From: Rotaria sp. Silwood1
Lineage: Eukaryota > Rotifera > Eurotatoria > Philodinida > Philodinidae
Assembly: GCA_905250075.1 (NCBI GenBank)
Contig: CAJNOP010000003.1
Coordinates: 5,788,207 to 5,852,206 of the forward strand
Length of the DNA: 64,000 nt
Reading direction: 5' to 3'
Shown: in pieces, positions 1-11,955 of the stretch
Layout: every line of letters begins with the position of its first letter
Numbering within the stretch: the stretch's first letter is position 1
Translations under genes and position numbers: made by a program
Notes under the pieces: model-generated
The model's input: only the letters and a program-made list of their open reading frames with translations
What the model was told of the DNA's origin: nothing
Databases searched by the model: none

Positions 1-858
1 CATATAACTATATTATATATTCAATTCAATAACGTATAGTAGGCATTTTCTACTCTAGACATAGACTTAGATTGTTTTTTGTAGAAATCATATTTTTCTT
101 TTTCTTAACAGTATTAGTTTTTACTATTTAGGAAAATATAACTGATGAAGCAACTGAAATTCAAACGAAACTTTTTTTGCTGCATCAAAAAATCCTTGTG
201 AGAACTGTTACCCTAAATTTTTCTAATAAAATTTCTAATTTCCAAAACTAAAAAATTGCAAAATATCCGACATCATTTTTCATTGAATTTGAATTGATCC
301 TTACTTTTATTTAATAGTACTACTGAACTCGAAAGCAACTTGACAAAAACTATCTCTTCATTCTGTCGTATCTATGCATAGGTAGTGGTTGTGTCGAAAT
401 TTCATTAGTATTTCAATTGTACTAAAATGTGTGCACTCACTTCACTAAACATATGTATTTGTAACATATAATCGGAATAAAAGATGTTAATTATTTTTGC
501 TGAAAAAAAAACATCCTTGAACAGGCGATCTTTTTATATCAATCGATAGAGCACAAACTCTTCTTTCACAAACTAAATGACTTACTTATAAGGCTTGTTT
601 ATGTTGCGTAAAAAGCGATTTTTTTTCTTTCATATCCTCAAGAGATGCTCTGTTGTTTATGACTGCATTACGTTTTACGAATCCATAAAATCGAAACAAA
701 TTCTTACATTTCATTTTATTGACTATACACTAAGGTACAATGTACATTATTCAAACCAATAAAAATGCCAATATTTTTTCTTTTTCACCAGATGTCGATG
801 CTATTATTTCTCATGAAAACTAGAATTTTGTTATATAATAATTTATTTTCTTTTTTAG
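1..858. other. Intron or upstream sequence of XRCC1, no exon recognised
   Basis: AT-rich sequence with long T and A runs ends in a good splice acceptor (TTTTTTAG) at 851-858. It therefore belongs at least partly to the intron preceding the first visible XRCC1 exon. A short open stretch after an AG near 131 was considered but resembles no known XRCC1 segment, so I call nothing here. Upstream XRCC1 exons must lie before the window or be too short to recognise. Confidence 0.5.
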
Positions 859-1962
859 TTTATAATGCTGAAACTGATGAAGATGAACCAGAAACAAATA
901 AAAAATCTTTTGAATTAGCAAATTTTTTTCATGGAAAACATTTTTATGTATTCATGAATGATTTTGATGATAATACACTTCGTGATATACGTCGAATTAT
1001 TTATGCTTATGATGGAATATTAGAAAAACAAATTACATCAGATGTTCAATATGTTATTACAAATCGAATATGGAATCAAGAGTTTGAAAAAGTATAAACA
1101 AATTTTTATACCAAAGATACACAGTTACAGTTCTTTCCTTTAGTGAAGAGTGTACATTCATCCTTTAAAATAATTTCTAGCTAAAAGTAGACTTTCTCAG
1201 ATGGGCTCCAGACTAAAGAAGATGTGTCCAACCAAATTTATTCGATTTTGGTCTAAAGAAAACTGTTCAAAAATTTATTCATATTACACCTAAAATAATT
1301 CATCAATACTCATTTTAAGATAATTTTGCTAAAAATCATAAAATATTTTACTATAAACTTGTGTTCTAGAACCAGCAAACATTTTTCTCGTAATCTGATT
1401 TCTAGTAAAGTTTTATTTTTTGGTTCCGCACACCTATATACTCGATGTGAGTGTGATGAGCTCTAGTAGTTTGACAAATTTGTAGAGTGCGCTAACCACC
1501 AAATGCAGAACAAAATATCGCGTATCTTCGGGACAACTATCTGTACTCGATTAGAAAACTTTATTGACAGTATCAAAGCATAGTTTGATTGTGTCCGAGT
1601 TCAAAAATTATGAATTCGAAAGGCTCTTGTTGAAAGTATGCTTCGATGAAGCTTCAATAAATCAGTGTTATAACTACTTTTTGATTTACATATATATTTT
1701 TGAATAATACTTCTGACTGGTAAATATACTTGTTTTTTTATACTCTTACAATTTAAATAATCTATCTATTTGTAAGATATAGTCTTAAATAATATTCAAA
1801 GAACAACATTCACTTTCATCAAATTATTTATTTATGTTCGTTCAATACTTTTAGATATCAAAAACAAATCCCGAAGTAAAATTTCTCTCACTCGATTGGT
1901 TACAAGATTGTCATGATGAAAATAAATTTGTTCCATGTCAACCCTATTTAATTGTACCTTAA
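859..1962 (+). CDS. XRCC1: XRCC1, 3' end encoding the C-terminal BRCT domain
   Basis: Scaffold protein of base-excision and single-strand-break repair; in the family the C-terminal BRCT domain binds DNA ligase III. Two exons are visible, 859-1091 and 1855-1962, joined in phase 0 across a 763-nt GT..AG intron. The first exon enters with a split codon, so the gene is partial at its 5' end. The product reads through a typical XRCC1 BRCT2: an F.GKHFYVF opening, a central IRRIIYAYDGILE block, a VQYVIT strand, then LSLDWLQDCHDENK with the conserved BRCT tryptophan. It ends a few residues later (YLIVP, stop at 1960-1962), as vertebrate XRCC1 does. This order and the short tail distinguish it from other BRCT proteins. 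The family assignment is inference from remembered sequence, but the match runs the full domain length. Confidence 0.87.
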
Positions 1963-2103
1963 ATTAAACAAGATATATATTTTTTTTTATTGTTGTATAT
2001 ATATATACATAAAGATAAGAACAGAATGAATAATATCTTTTGCGATTTATTATTAAAACGTTATTTTTTTTTGTGGAATCTTCACTACAATAGAAATATT
2101 TTC

Positions 2104-2105
2104 AG
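2104..2105 (+). other. Candidate 5' splice acceptor (cis or spliced-leader) of PUF60
   Basis: ATTTTCAG lies 22 nt upstream of the PUF60 start codon and only about 140 nt after the XRCC1 stop. It could be a spliced-leader acceptor or the end of a 5' UTR intron. An AG in T-rich sequence is common here, so the call is weak on its own. Confidence 0.35.
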
Positions 2106-2127
2106 ATAAATATAAATATTTTTCATA

Positions 2128-5100
2128 ATGACAGAAACAATGATTCCTGATCATTCAAATACAATGATAACAGGTGAGTTTTGTATTTACTTTAATTTTA
2201 TATTTTTCTATAAATAGAAACAGATTTGTTTTGTTATGCATGTCTTTTCTTTTTATATAAATTAATGATCAATTATCTTTCAAAAAAATCTCAGTTTTGT
2301 ATTTTTTTCTCTTTTCTTCTCCGTGTTGCAGAAAAACATTTATCAATATGAATAAGTTTCGACATACAAATCTTCAATCTACAGACAATTATCAACATCA
2401 AAAAAAAGAAAAGACTTCAGACAGACTTTTGAAAATATCTTTTGTTTTTTTTTACTTTGTCGTCTTCTTTTATCTCCCTATTTTAGGTGTTCAACATTAT
2501 TCTACTTATCATTAACAAAAAAGAAAGAAAGAAAGAAACTACGAAATTTGTTTTTTTTTTTGAAATTATCTTGTTGTTTTTCGCTTTCTTTTCTCTATCC
2601 CTATTTCAGTGACAACATTAATCGAACATGCTGTCCATATATGCCTGATCATCTAGAAATGTTCTCTAAAAAGAGGTTATATTTGTTATATTTTGTATTT
2701 TTTTATCTTTTTTCTAGACAATGGTCAAACAACGAATTCTAATGAAAAAAAAATTACACTTCAAGATGTACCACGTTTACCACGTGAACTTACTCCATTT
2801 GCACCATTTATAAATGTTATTGAATATGATCAACGTGGTCCATTATTTCAAGGACCTGGATCTAAACGTGACACAGGACGTTATAAAGTTCGACCAGTTG
2901 ATGATGATAATGTTAAACGTGCAAAAAAATTTGCGTTGGAACAAAGTGTTAAATATGTTCTTGTTAGACAACAACAACATCAACAACGGGCACAATTAGA
3001 TTTAATCAAAAAACAACAAGCACTTTTATTAATGTGTCGGTAAATATTTCTTTTTATATTATGATATTAAATTCAAAGAAATATTCATTTTATATCAATT
3101 TTAGAATTTATATTGGAAGTATTAATTTTGAATTAAATGAAGCTATGCTTAAACAAGCATTTCAACCATTTGGTCCAGTGAAATCAGTTTCATTAACATT
3201 TGATCCAGTAACTAATCGTCATAAAGGTTTTGCTTTTCTTGAATATGAAACACCTGAAGCAGCACAATTATCTATTGAACAAATGAATGGAGTTATTCTA
3301 GGTGGAAGAAATATTAAAGTAAAAGAAAATCAAAAAACAATTTTTTTTTATTATTAATTTTTATTTTCTGTTATACAAATAGGTTGGTCGACCTTCGAAC
3401 ATGCCACAAGCACAACCCATTATTGATCAATTAACAGAAGAAGCAAAAAATTATAATCGAATTTATGTTGCTTCTATTCATCCAGATTTAACTGAAACAG
3501 ATATTCAAAGTGTATTTGAAGCTTTTGGTAAATAAAAAACGATGATATATTTTTTGAAAACGACAATCATGTCATATTTTTGTTTTTTTTTTTAAGGAAA
3601 AATTAAAAGTTCTTCAGTGGCAAAAGATACAGCAACAGGAAAACATAAGTATGTGTATCATCTTTTTTTATTATGATATTTATGTTTTAATTAATGAAAT
3701 TTTAGAGGTTATGGTTTTATTGAATATGAAACAGTTCAAGCAGCGCAAGATGCAATCAATTCAATGAATTTATTTGATCTTGGTGGTAGGTTATGTTTTG
3801 CTGAGAAATGGGCTACTGCTTATTATGAAAATTTTTACAAAAGACGAAAAACAATCAATTAATTTCTTCTGAGAGAATGATTATTCTCATGTACTCGTGC
3901 ATGTAGAGGAAAATTTTCGGAGAATCATTGTCTATATAAAAACTTTCTAATGTTGAAAATTAGCTCGTAAAGTTTTTCTTTCATAGCAATCAAAACACGA
4001 AGTTCATTTCCAAATTGCATGGTTAATTTCTTAAAAGAAAACAATTCAATTACTTTCTTTCATCATTAAATAAGTCTCTCTTTCGACTTGCATTTCTTGT
4101 ATTTTAATTTATTCTGTTCTCTGAATGGAAACAGTATCAAAGTATTTTGTCTTTTTGCATTGCTGTTTAAGTTTACCTTTGTTTTATTTTTCTTAATGCA
4201 CATAACACACTAGTTTCTACGAACTGCACAGGAACCATCGAAGATAATCTAGCAAGTTAGAAATCCTCATTATTCTACTAATTTCCACTCTAATCTATCA
4301 ATCTTATCCTTACCCTCGACGGTTTCATCTTGATTTGAGGCAACTAATGTTATATGAACAGTATTTAGCATAAGAAGTCTTACGTCCTGGCTCAGTTGTG
4401 ATGAATTATTTCTAGAATGATCAAGTACGACAACTATCAGTGATTTCAATGATTGATAAAACTTACGTATTTTTACATAGTATCATTTAAGAATTTCTCT
4501 TCGTTAGGACAAATTTTCTATTTTTAGTGATAGGTTCTGCACCTTTGATTATAAACTGAGTAATTTAATTGTTGTAATATTTGTCAAATTGATGATCAAG
4601 ATGAATACAAATAAAGAACAAAAACTAATAGAATGACCTCACATAAAGCAACTATGTCAGCCACTATATCAAACATCTCTAAAAATCTACCTTTATTAAT
4701 ATACCATAGTTATTCATGTATAATTATCCCGAAAAGTAATTATTTCAGAAAGTGAGATATGGATGTTCTCTTTATCTAAATGTCACAAGCACCTATTTTA
4801 GATCCATATTTACTATGAAATATTTTCGTTTATTTCTTATTGCTGTTTTTTCTTTATTTATTATAGGACAATATCTACGAGTAGGAAAAGCGATAACACC
4901 ACCTGAAGGTTTATTTGCTTCGACTCAACCAATAGCAAGTCAAATGCCAACAGCTGCGGCATTAGCTGCTGCTACAATCACAGCTCAACTACAAGCTAGT
5001 GATGTTGAAACTAATGCGCCACCCATTGTTGTAGAATAAATTTCGAAATGATAAAATCTAATGAATTAATTATTTTTTCTCTAGACTACTTCACAAATTA

Positions 5101-5651
5101 TCAATAATCCATTAACACAAGTTGGTTTTCTTGGTGGTACTATTGCACCAACAACAGTTGCAGCTGCTCTTTCGGCTGCTTCTTATGGTGGTGCATCAGC
5201 TGTAACATCCAGTATAAAAATCGTTTTTCTTTTATTGATGAGTATTATTTTTTGTTCAATTCTACTTTTAGTGATTTCTACTATACTCAATACAACTGCT
5301 GCCATACCAAATGTAATTCCTCAACCATCAATTATTGGTTCACCTGGAATTCTTTCGAAGTAGATCATTAGTATCATTTTTTTGTTTTGATCTTTTTTTA
5401 CAAAAAACTTTATGTTTAGTTTTGCGACACCACTTGTCAGTAATCTTCCTACTTCTACACCAACATCACAAACGCTAAAACCACCTCCACCTCCTCAGCG
5501 TAAACATTATGTTTTTCTCTTATTTATATTGAAAGAATAAATATAATTCTAGTAATTATTCCTCCACCACCATCATCATTAACAATACCTCAACCTACTC
5601 TATTAGAAGAACCACCAATACCTGTTGGATTAAAAGTTGATTTACAATCCC

Positions 5652-5689
<38 letters not shown>

Positions 5690-6396
5690 CAACAACAACA
5701 ATATCCATCAATTTCACTTGTTCTACCAAAAAATCCATCATCAAATAATTTAGATATAACCGACAGTCAAAAAACTGTTTCAGATTTAAAAAATACTGAT
5801 GATCCGTTGGCTAGTTTATCTCAACAAGAAGAGCTTAGTGTTAAAGGTATATTTTGATAAATTTTTTAATAGAGAAAAATTTTTCTTTCTTTTGTTTCTT
5901 TAAAATTAAGGTCGTGAACAACGGCATTTACTAATGCAAAAATTAAATCAACGTCGACTTGATTCACGTGTATGTGTATTAAGAAATATGGTTAGTTCAG
6001 AAGAAGTTGATGATGATTTACAACAAGAAATTACAGGTTGAATTGTTATTTTAGTTTCTTTCTATTTTAGCATCTATCTGTTTGTTTTGTTTTATTTTTT
6101 TGTAGAAGAATGTTCAAAATATGGTGAAGTTAATAAAGTTGTTATTTACACTGAAAAACAAGGCGAAGAAGATAATGCAGAACAAATTGTGAAAATTTTT
6201 GTGGAATTTAAAAATAGTAAAGGTAAAATTATATTTTATTAACATCGATATGTATACATATATTAAAAAAATAAAAATTATTTTAGAAGCAGAAAAATCA
6301 GCTGAATCACTTAATGGTCGATGGTTTGGTGGTCGAATGATAAAAGCTGAATTATATGATCAAGTTGCTTATCAAGCTGAAGATCTTTCTGGTTAA
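2128..6396 (+). CDS. PUF60: PUF60, poly(U)-binding splicing factor (half-pint family)
   Basis: RNA-binding factor that helps U2AF in 3' splice-site recognition. Fourteen exons fit with correct phases: 2128-2173, 2718-3039, 3105-3318, 3383-3527, 3597-3648, 3706-3785, 4867-5030, 5085-5211, 5272-5359, 5420-5499, 5553-5846, 5911-6036, 6106-6222 and 6287-6396. They give about 654 residues (human about 559). RRM1 contains [11 protein letters not shown] and KGFAFLEYE; the linker [16 protein letters not shown] is near-identical to PUF60. RRM2 contains [11 protein letters not shown] and KGYGFIEYE, followed by [13 protein letters not shown] low-complexity Ala/Pro/Gln region leads to the C-terminal UHM ([28 protein letters not shown]). 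The 1.08-kb intron 6 splits RRM2 after LFDLGG. The first exon encodes only 15 residues, so the N-terminus is shorter than in vertebrates. A polyQ tract lies in the linker before the UHM. The identification is very secure. Confidence 0.96.
5651..5702 (+). repeat. CAA microsatellite encoding polyglutamine in PUF60
   Basis: A nearly pure run of CAA triplets, broken once by CCACCG, is read in frame as glutamines in the linker between RRM2 and the UHM. Pure triplet runs vary in length between alleles, so this is a likely polymorphic site. Confidence 0.9.
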
Positions 6397-7197
6397 ATAA
6401 ACTCTTTTTTGTTTTTTTTTTCTCTTTGTCTGTATCTTCAGTCATTGTATATTCACTTCTTTTTTTGTGTGTATGTTAACAAAAGAAAAACTAACCAAAA
6501 GCAATAAAATACTAAACATACGTATGATTAATATAATCTTTTTCTTTCTTTAACTGCAGATAATAAGAAAAAAAAAGGATTCAGATGATTTTATTAATCA
6601 TTGATTTCGAATGATAATGATATGAAAAAAGAAACTAATAATGTGAATTATCAATTATATTTTATCTAAACTTTATTTTATTAATTTCAAGTACAGTAGA
6701 TATTTGTTTTTTTGTAGAAAGTAATGTTTTGAGTTCATATATTTCATGACTGGTCATGTTAGTAAAGTGCTAAAAAAACATCCAGAAAAAATAACATCTA
6801 TATATGTCTTTAACATTCATAGCGAAAAGAAATATCTGTTTTATTTTTAACTCATATTATAATTAAGAAAAAAGCAAATTTGCTTATGTGAAAACAATAA
6901 ATAATTTCCATTCCTATAATAAATTAGAGTTGTGCAGGGTAAGAGTAAGAAAACTTTTTTCCAGTCAGAATATGAAATACAAAAAAAGATTACTCTGTAT
7001 ACCTCTATTTGATACTAGTGTATTATTTATCTACTTTAGATTGTCATATTTCTTTTGCAATCGATTAAACATTTCCAACTAAAAACGATTAACTTTGTAA
7101 GTTGATGATTCAACTGATGAAATGTTTATTTTGAGTTTGAAACAAAAAAATGTTATCTTTTTAAATTAGAACTATCAGTTATATATAGAAAGTTTCA
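6397..7197. other. Convergent intergenic region between PUF60 and the coiled-coil gene
   Basis: Holds both 3' UTRs. An AATAAA at about 6503 suits PUF60 polyadenylation. The remainder is A/T tracts with no coding signal on either strand. Confidence 0.6.
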
Positions 7198-8519
7198 CTA
7201 AATATCAATAGTCGCAACTTGATACTTTGTATTTCCATCTCCATAAACTGATGTTGTCGTTGAATTCATCTTTCGATGTTCATCGTTATTATTTAATAAT
7301 TGAAGAGACTTTTTAGTTGTTTCAATTTGTTCTTCGTTTAATTTTTCATCATTATTTTCATTTAAATTACTTTGAACATGAATCATATTTTTTGGACTAC
7401 GATTTTGTAGATCACGTACAGCTGATACACGTGCTTCAATTTTTCCTCGATGTGTTTTTTCAACACGTTGACGACTATAAAATGAAATAAATCAATTTTT
7501 GGTGTTTTAAAATAATTGGTTTTTTTGTTTATTTACGCTAAATCAGCTTCATTAGCTTGATCGATAATTTCATTAACTTGAATAATATTATTCGTTTTGA
7601 TTTTCTTTTCATTTACACGAGCATGTAAAATTTGATTTTGTCGTGCTCTTTCATGTTCTAATTTAATATCTAAACCTTCCATTTTTAATATAAGTTCTGC
7701 TGTTTGCTAAAAGTAACAAAAAAAAAAACACCAGTGATTTTATAATATTTGTATTAAACGAAATACTTTTTCAAGCATATCATCAGATAATTGATTATTT
7801 TTTTTATTTTCTTCAGCATGTTTTCTTCTTTCACGTCGACGAAGATATTTAAGAACAGCAGCTTTATCTGTTGGATGTTGTTTATTATTTTGATCTGTTG
7901 AAATAAGTGCTTTAAAATATGCTCGATATGTTGAACTTGTAGTTGAATTCGAACGTACATCAGAAAATTCATCAATATCACGTTTTTTTCGCATAAATAT
8001 TGATAATGGAATAGCATTTTCTTAAATAAGATTAGTTTTTATTAGAGAAAAAAAAAGAAACATCTGATATTTACCGTTACTAATTTCTTTTGTTGTTTTA
8101 CATTTTGAAATTTCTTCAAGTTGTCTTCGACACTCATCTTGTTCACGTTTAAATTCTTCAAATGAACTTCTTAATATATTTCGACTTTCATCTAATGTAT
8201 TTAGAACATGTTGACTATCGTCTTTTTTTATTTTATCAACTGCACGTAAAATAAGTTCCTAAAAACCAAAAAATTAGTGATTTCTTGTAAATGATTTTTC
8301 TTTTTCATATTATCTTACTTGACTCTTCGGATTTAAACTATTTAAATCAGATTCAGAAGTATTTCTCTGATGAGAATCTGTTTTACGTTTTCCAGCAGCT
8401 GTTATTGCTTGTCGAAATTTAGTTGTAAAACTTTCATTGTTTAGTTGTTGTTGTGAACTTGGCTCAAAATGATAAGATGTTGATAAAGAATTTTGATTTT
8501 GTGCTCTTGATGAATCCAT
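7198..8519 (-). CDS. Unrecognised coiled-coil protein
   Basis: Five minus-strand exons (8075-8258, 7767-8020, 7537-7706 and 7198-7474 after the first, 8319-8519) join with consistent phases into about 361 residues. The start MDSSR is preferred over an upstream in-frame ATG at 8546 that would add a hydrophobic MFFLLSLFT in poly-A-flanked DNA. The N-terminal 65 residues are polar and Ser/Gln-rich. A long charged alpha-helical stretch follows (ILRSSFEEFKREQDECRRQL), then a basic patch LKYLRRRERRKHAEENKK, a second helical segment (KMEGLDIKLEHERARQNQIL) and a polar C-terminus. No signal peptide, membrane segment or catalytic motif is visible. I do not recognise the family. A cytoskeletal or ciliary scaffold is possible, but nothing in the sequence proves it. 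It is convergent with PUF60 and divergent from TRMU. Confidence 0.75.
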
Positions 8520-9834
8520 TGTGAATAGTGACAAGAGGAAAAACAATAAAAAAAAAAAAAAAAAGAAACTTTCTATTTGTTAACTTGAGTAAAGAAAAAA
8601 AATACGGATGTTAAAAAATTTAATAACATAAGAGAACAAAATAGAAAATAAGACCAACTAAGCCGAGAAAAAATAAAAAAAGTGAATAGAATGAACTAAA
8701 CGATTTACGTCATCATTATTATCATAAAAGAAAAAAAACCTAGAATAGTAATACGTAGATGGAAATAGAATTTCAATTCTTCCAAGTGTTTTTTTTTTGT
8801 TTTTGTTTGCCCTTGACTAAATCTAACTGAGTAAATATTATTACATGTTACTTCAACATAAAAAAAAAAAAATTTCTTTTATGTTGTATTCTACTACATC
8901 TAACAGATACTTGTACATAAAGTGACAATCAAAAAGAATATAGTAATAAACATTGTTAAAAGTCATTGCTGATGAAAATTCGTATGGTTTTGTTGTAATT
9001 CTACGCTTAGTCACTAATTCTATGGTAAAACTAGTTCACAAAGACAATTTCTCATGATTATTAAGTTTTTTAATAAATTTATAATAGCAATTTAAGCGCT
9101 TATAAAATACTTATTTCTTATAGTCAAGAGGAAAAAAACAAAAATTCCATACTTGACTGTACTGTAAGAGCATGTCATAGCCGAAGGAAAAATAACAGAC
9201 TTCACGAAAGTTCAAAACTGAAATCTTGGATGTTTCTCTCTCCGTCAAAGCTGTACTTTAGAACTTCTTGGCTATTTCAAGTCTATGATCAAAATGTGTC
9301 ACGAAAAGCGGTATAGCGAAAAGAAAAAGTAGGCGAGCAAGAAAATTTTTTGAGAGCTGAAAAGGTGCATGTATAACTTTTCAAAAAAAATAGGGAATTG
9401 CTGAGCTTTCTTTTTATAACGTGACAAGATTTTTTTATAATAAAAGATACGATTTTGCCTAGAAAAACTAAAAATTTTCTAACAGTAAGTAGTATGTGCA
9501 CCTTGTGAACAATTAAATATTTCTAGTTGAATGTCATATAGATTTCTATAAAATGAACTGGAACTAATAAGCTGACACAATTTGATAGTAGACTTGAAAG
9601 AGTCAAGAAGTTCTAGAGACTAGGTTTGAGATACCCATGAAGTAGCGCAAAGTACGGTATTTCCGCTTTCTTCCCTTTGATTATGAAACTTACATCAAGA
9701 TAATGGAATTAATTCAAAATAACATCGATATTCTAGAAATAAAACTAGAACTGATTTATTTTCTTAGTTTTGATATTGTTCTTTTGAATATTAAAGAAAA
9801 AGTTTTCAAAATTTCTTTTTTGTAGATCGATACA
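8520..9834. other. Divergent intergenic region upstream of TRMU
   Basis: About 1.3 kb between divergently transcribed genes should contain both promoters. I see poly-A/T tracts and no convincing TATA box or exon. Short open frames on the minus strand (about 9289-9501) have poly-F/K composition and look like chance. Confidence 0.5.
9824..9825 (+). other. Candidate 5' splice acceptor of TRMU
   Basis: TTTTTTGTAG followed by ATCGATACA and the start codon. The AG sits 9 nt before the ATG. The same arrangement (AG then ATCGATA then ATG) occurs on the minus strand at SSR2. Either a 5' UTR intron or a spliced-leader acceptor would explain it. Confidence 0.45.
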
Positions 9835-11354
9835 ATGAATTTTCATCTAAAAAAGCGTATCGTTTGTGCCATGTCTGGTGGTGTTGATAGTTCGGTATCT
9901 GCAGCTCTATTAAAGAAAAAAGGTTAATCACTTTATATTTTGTACCTAAAAATAGTTGAATTCGATTTTATTTCTTCTTTTCAAGGTTACGAAGTCATCG
10001 GTTGTTTTATGCGTAATTGGGAAAAACATGAAGATGATGATAGTCAAACAAAATGTACAAATGATAAAGATCTTGAAGATGCTATTTATGTTAGTAATCA
10101 ATTAAATATTCATTTACATATAGTCGATTTTATAAAAGAATATTGGACAAAAGTATTTGAACCATTTCTTGATGATTATCAACATGGTTTAACACCAAAT
10201 CCCGATATACTTTGTAATAAATATATTAAATTTGATTCATTATTAAAATATTGTCAAGAACGTTTGGATACAACATATTTAGCAACAGGACATTATGCAC
10301 AAATAAAACAAGATGAACGAGGAATTAAGTATTGATTTCATAGAAGAAAAAAAAGGAAATAGAAAAAAAATATTTTCTTTTTCTTTTATTTATTATAGAA
10401 TATAAATTAATGCGTGGTTATGATTTAAAAAAAGATCAATCATTCTTTTTATGTCATCTTAAAAATTCTGTATTACCATTCATTGAATTTCCCGTTGGTA
10501 ATATGATGAAATCTGATGTAAAACGTTTAGCAAATGAAATGAATCTTGAAAGAATTGCTCAAAAACATGAAAGTAAATTATAAGAAAAAAATGATTTTTA
10601 TTTTTTGTATTTTTTTTACTTAATTTTTTTCTTTCATATAGGCATGGGTTTATGTTTTGTTGGCAAACGAAAATTTTCTCGTTTTATTTCTCAATTTATT
10701 CCTGATAATATTGGTTATATAAAATTAATTGAAACAAATGAAATTGTCGGCGAACATTATGGTTTACATTGTTATACAATAGGACAACGTATTACACCAA
10801 TTAATAAAGAATATAAATCATCGAAACCATTATTTATTGCAAAAAAAGATCCAATTGAAAATATCATTTATGCTGTAAAAAAATGAAATTTCAAATACAA
10901 TTATTTAATTATCTTTTCTTTTGATTTCAGGCACCTGGTACAAATCATCCGGCATTGTTTACAAATTCGTTTCATACAGATATTCCACATTGGATTGATG
11001 AAATGCCATTATTATTAAAAGAAACTGGAAAATATCAATGTGATTTTCGTTTTCAACACAAACATCGACCATTATCTGTTGTTATTTCACTTTCAAATAA
11101 TAACACTTTACATGTATCATTACCTATTCCAATACGTTCTATATGTCCTGGACAAGTAAAATATTTCAAGAAAAGAAGCAATAAAATTGAAAAATTTCTA
11201 ATTTATTTCTATTTGTTTATTTTAGTATGCAGTTTTCTATAATGGGAATGAAGTATTAGGTGCCGCACGCATTATTGATAGTGGTATATCATTATATGAT
11301 TTAAAATGGACAGAACCGCTTATAAATTCGGATTTATTTTTAAATATGTGTTGA
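9835..11354 (+). CDS. TRMU: tRNA-specific 2-thiouridylase (MTU1/TRMU, MnmA family), with frame conflict at exon 2/3
   Basis: Mitochondrial enzyme that thiolates uridine 34 of tRNAs for Lys, Glu and Gln. Exons: 9835-9922, 9986-10328, 10399-10572, 10642-10874, 10931-11155 and 11226-11354. The ATP-binding P-loop SGGVDSSV is near residue 16. Both catalytic cysteines are present, in NPDILCNKYIKF and in GLCFVGKRKF. ATGHYA, DQSFFLCHL and QYAVFYNG are also typical. Exon 2 ends two bases into a codon, but exon 3, from the only acceptor AG (10397-10398), needs one base; canonical splicing gives AAA-ATA-TAA and an immediate stop. The summed exon length is 1192 nt, one more than a multiple of three. Either a one-base error, a non-canonical junction or a disabled copy would explain this. 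All other motifs look intact, so a recent change or a sequence error is likelier than an old pseudogene. Confidence 0.9.
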
Positions 11355-11955
11355 TTTAGTTTCGTATTTTTCTTGTTCTTTTAAATATTTAAAAGAAAAA
11401 GACGAAAAATTCAAATGATACAAATCGAACTAATAGTTGTTTTAGTTTTTCAAGGAATGGATTATGGATATGTTCGAAAGTATAAATGTATTAAATTTCT
11501 TTTCAAAATATGTAATACAAATCGATACTTCTTCTCAATGATATCGTTTCGTTTTTACGGATAAATTGACAATTGAATAGAAAGTGATTGTAGCTTTAAA
11601 TGAACAAGATCTCAGCTCTTTCAATATATGTTGAAAATCACAAATTCAAGTCATTGAATGAAACTATGGAATGTATATAAAAAAAGAAAAAGAAAAAGAA
11701 AAATTTTGTTTTTTTTTTGTACAACTGAGATATTATATGAAGTACACATGATAAACACGGATTTAAAGTGTCTGGTTTTGTTGTCTTTGTCATACGATGA
11801 TGGCAACGTACGAAAAAAAAAGGATGAATATTATAAAATCGATCACTTTTATAGTACAATAATCTATTGAAAGAACCAAATTATTGGTTTTATTTATTGC
11901 TAGCTAATTACTATTTATAAAATTACGTGGATCGATCAATCATCAAAGCATAAAT
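11355..11955. other. Intergenic region, nothing recognised
   Basis: TRMU 3' UTR and upstream region of the tetraspan gene. A/T tracts only; open frames on both strands around 11640-11870 arise from an A-rich run and have no coding character. Confidence 0.5.

Noticed and set aside
131..248. Possible extra XRCC1 exon after an AG near 131
   Set aside because: About 38 open codons follow the AG, but the translation resembles no XRCC1 segment and no donor site is convincing.
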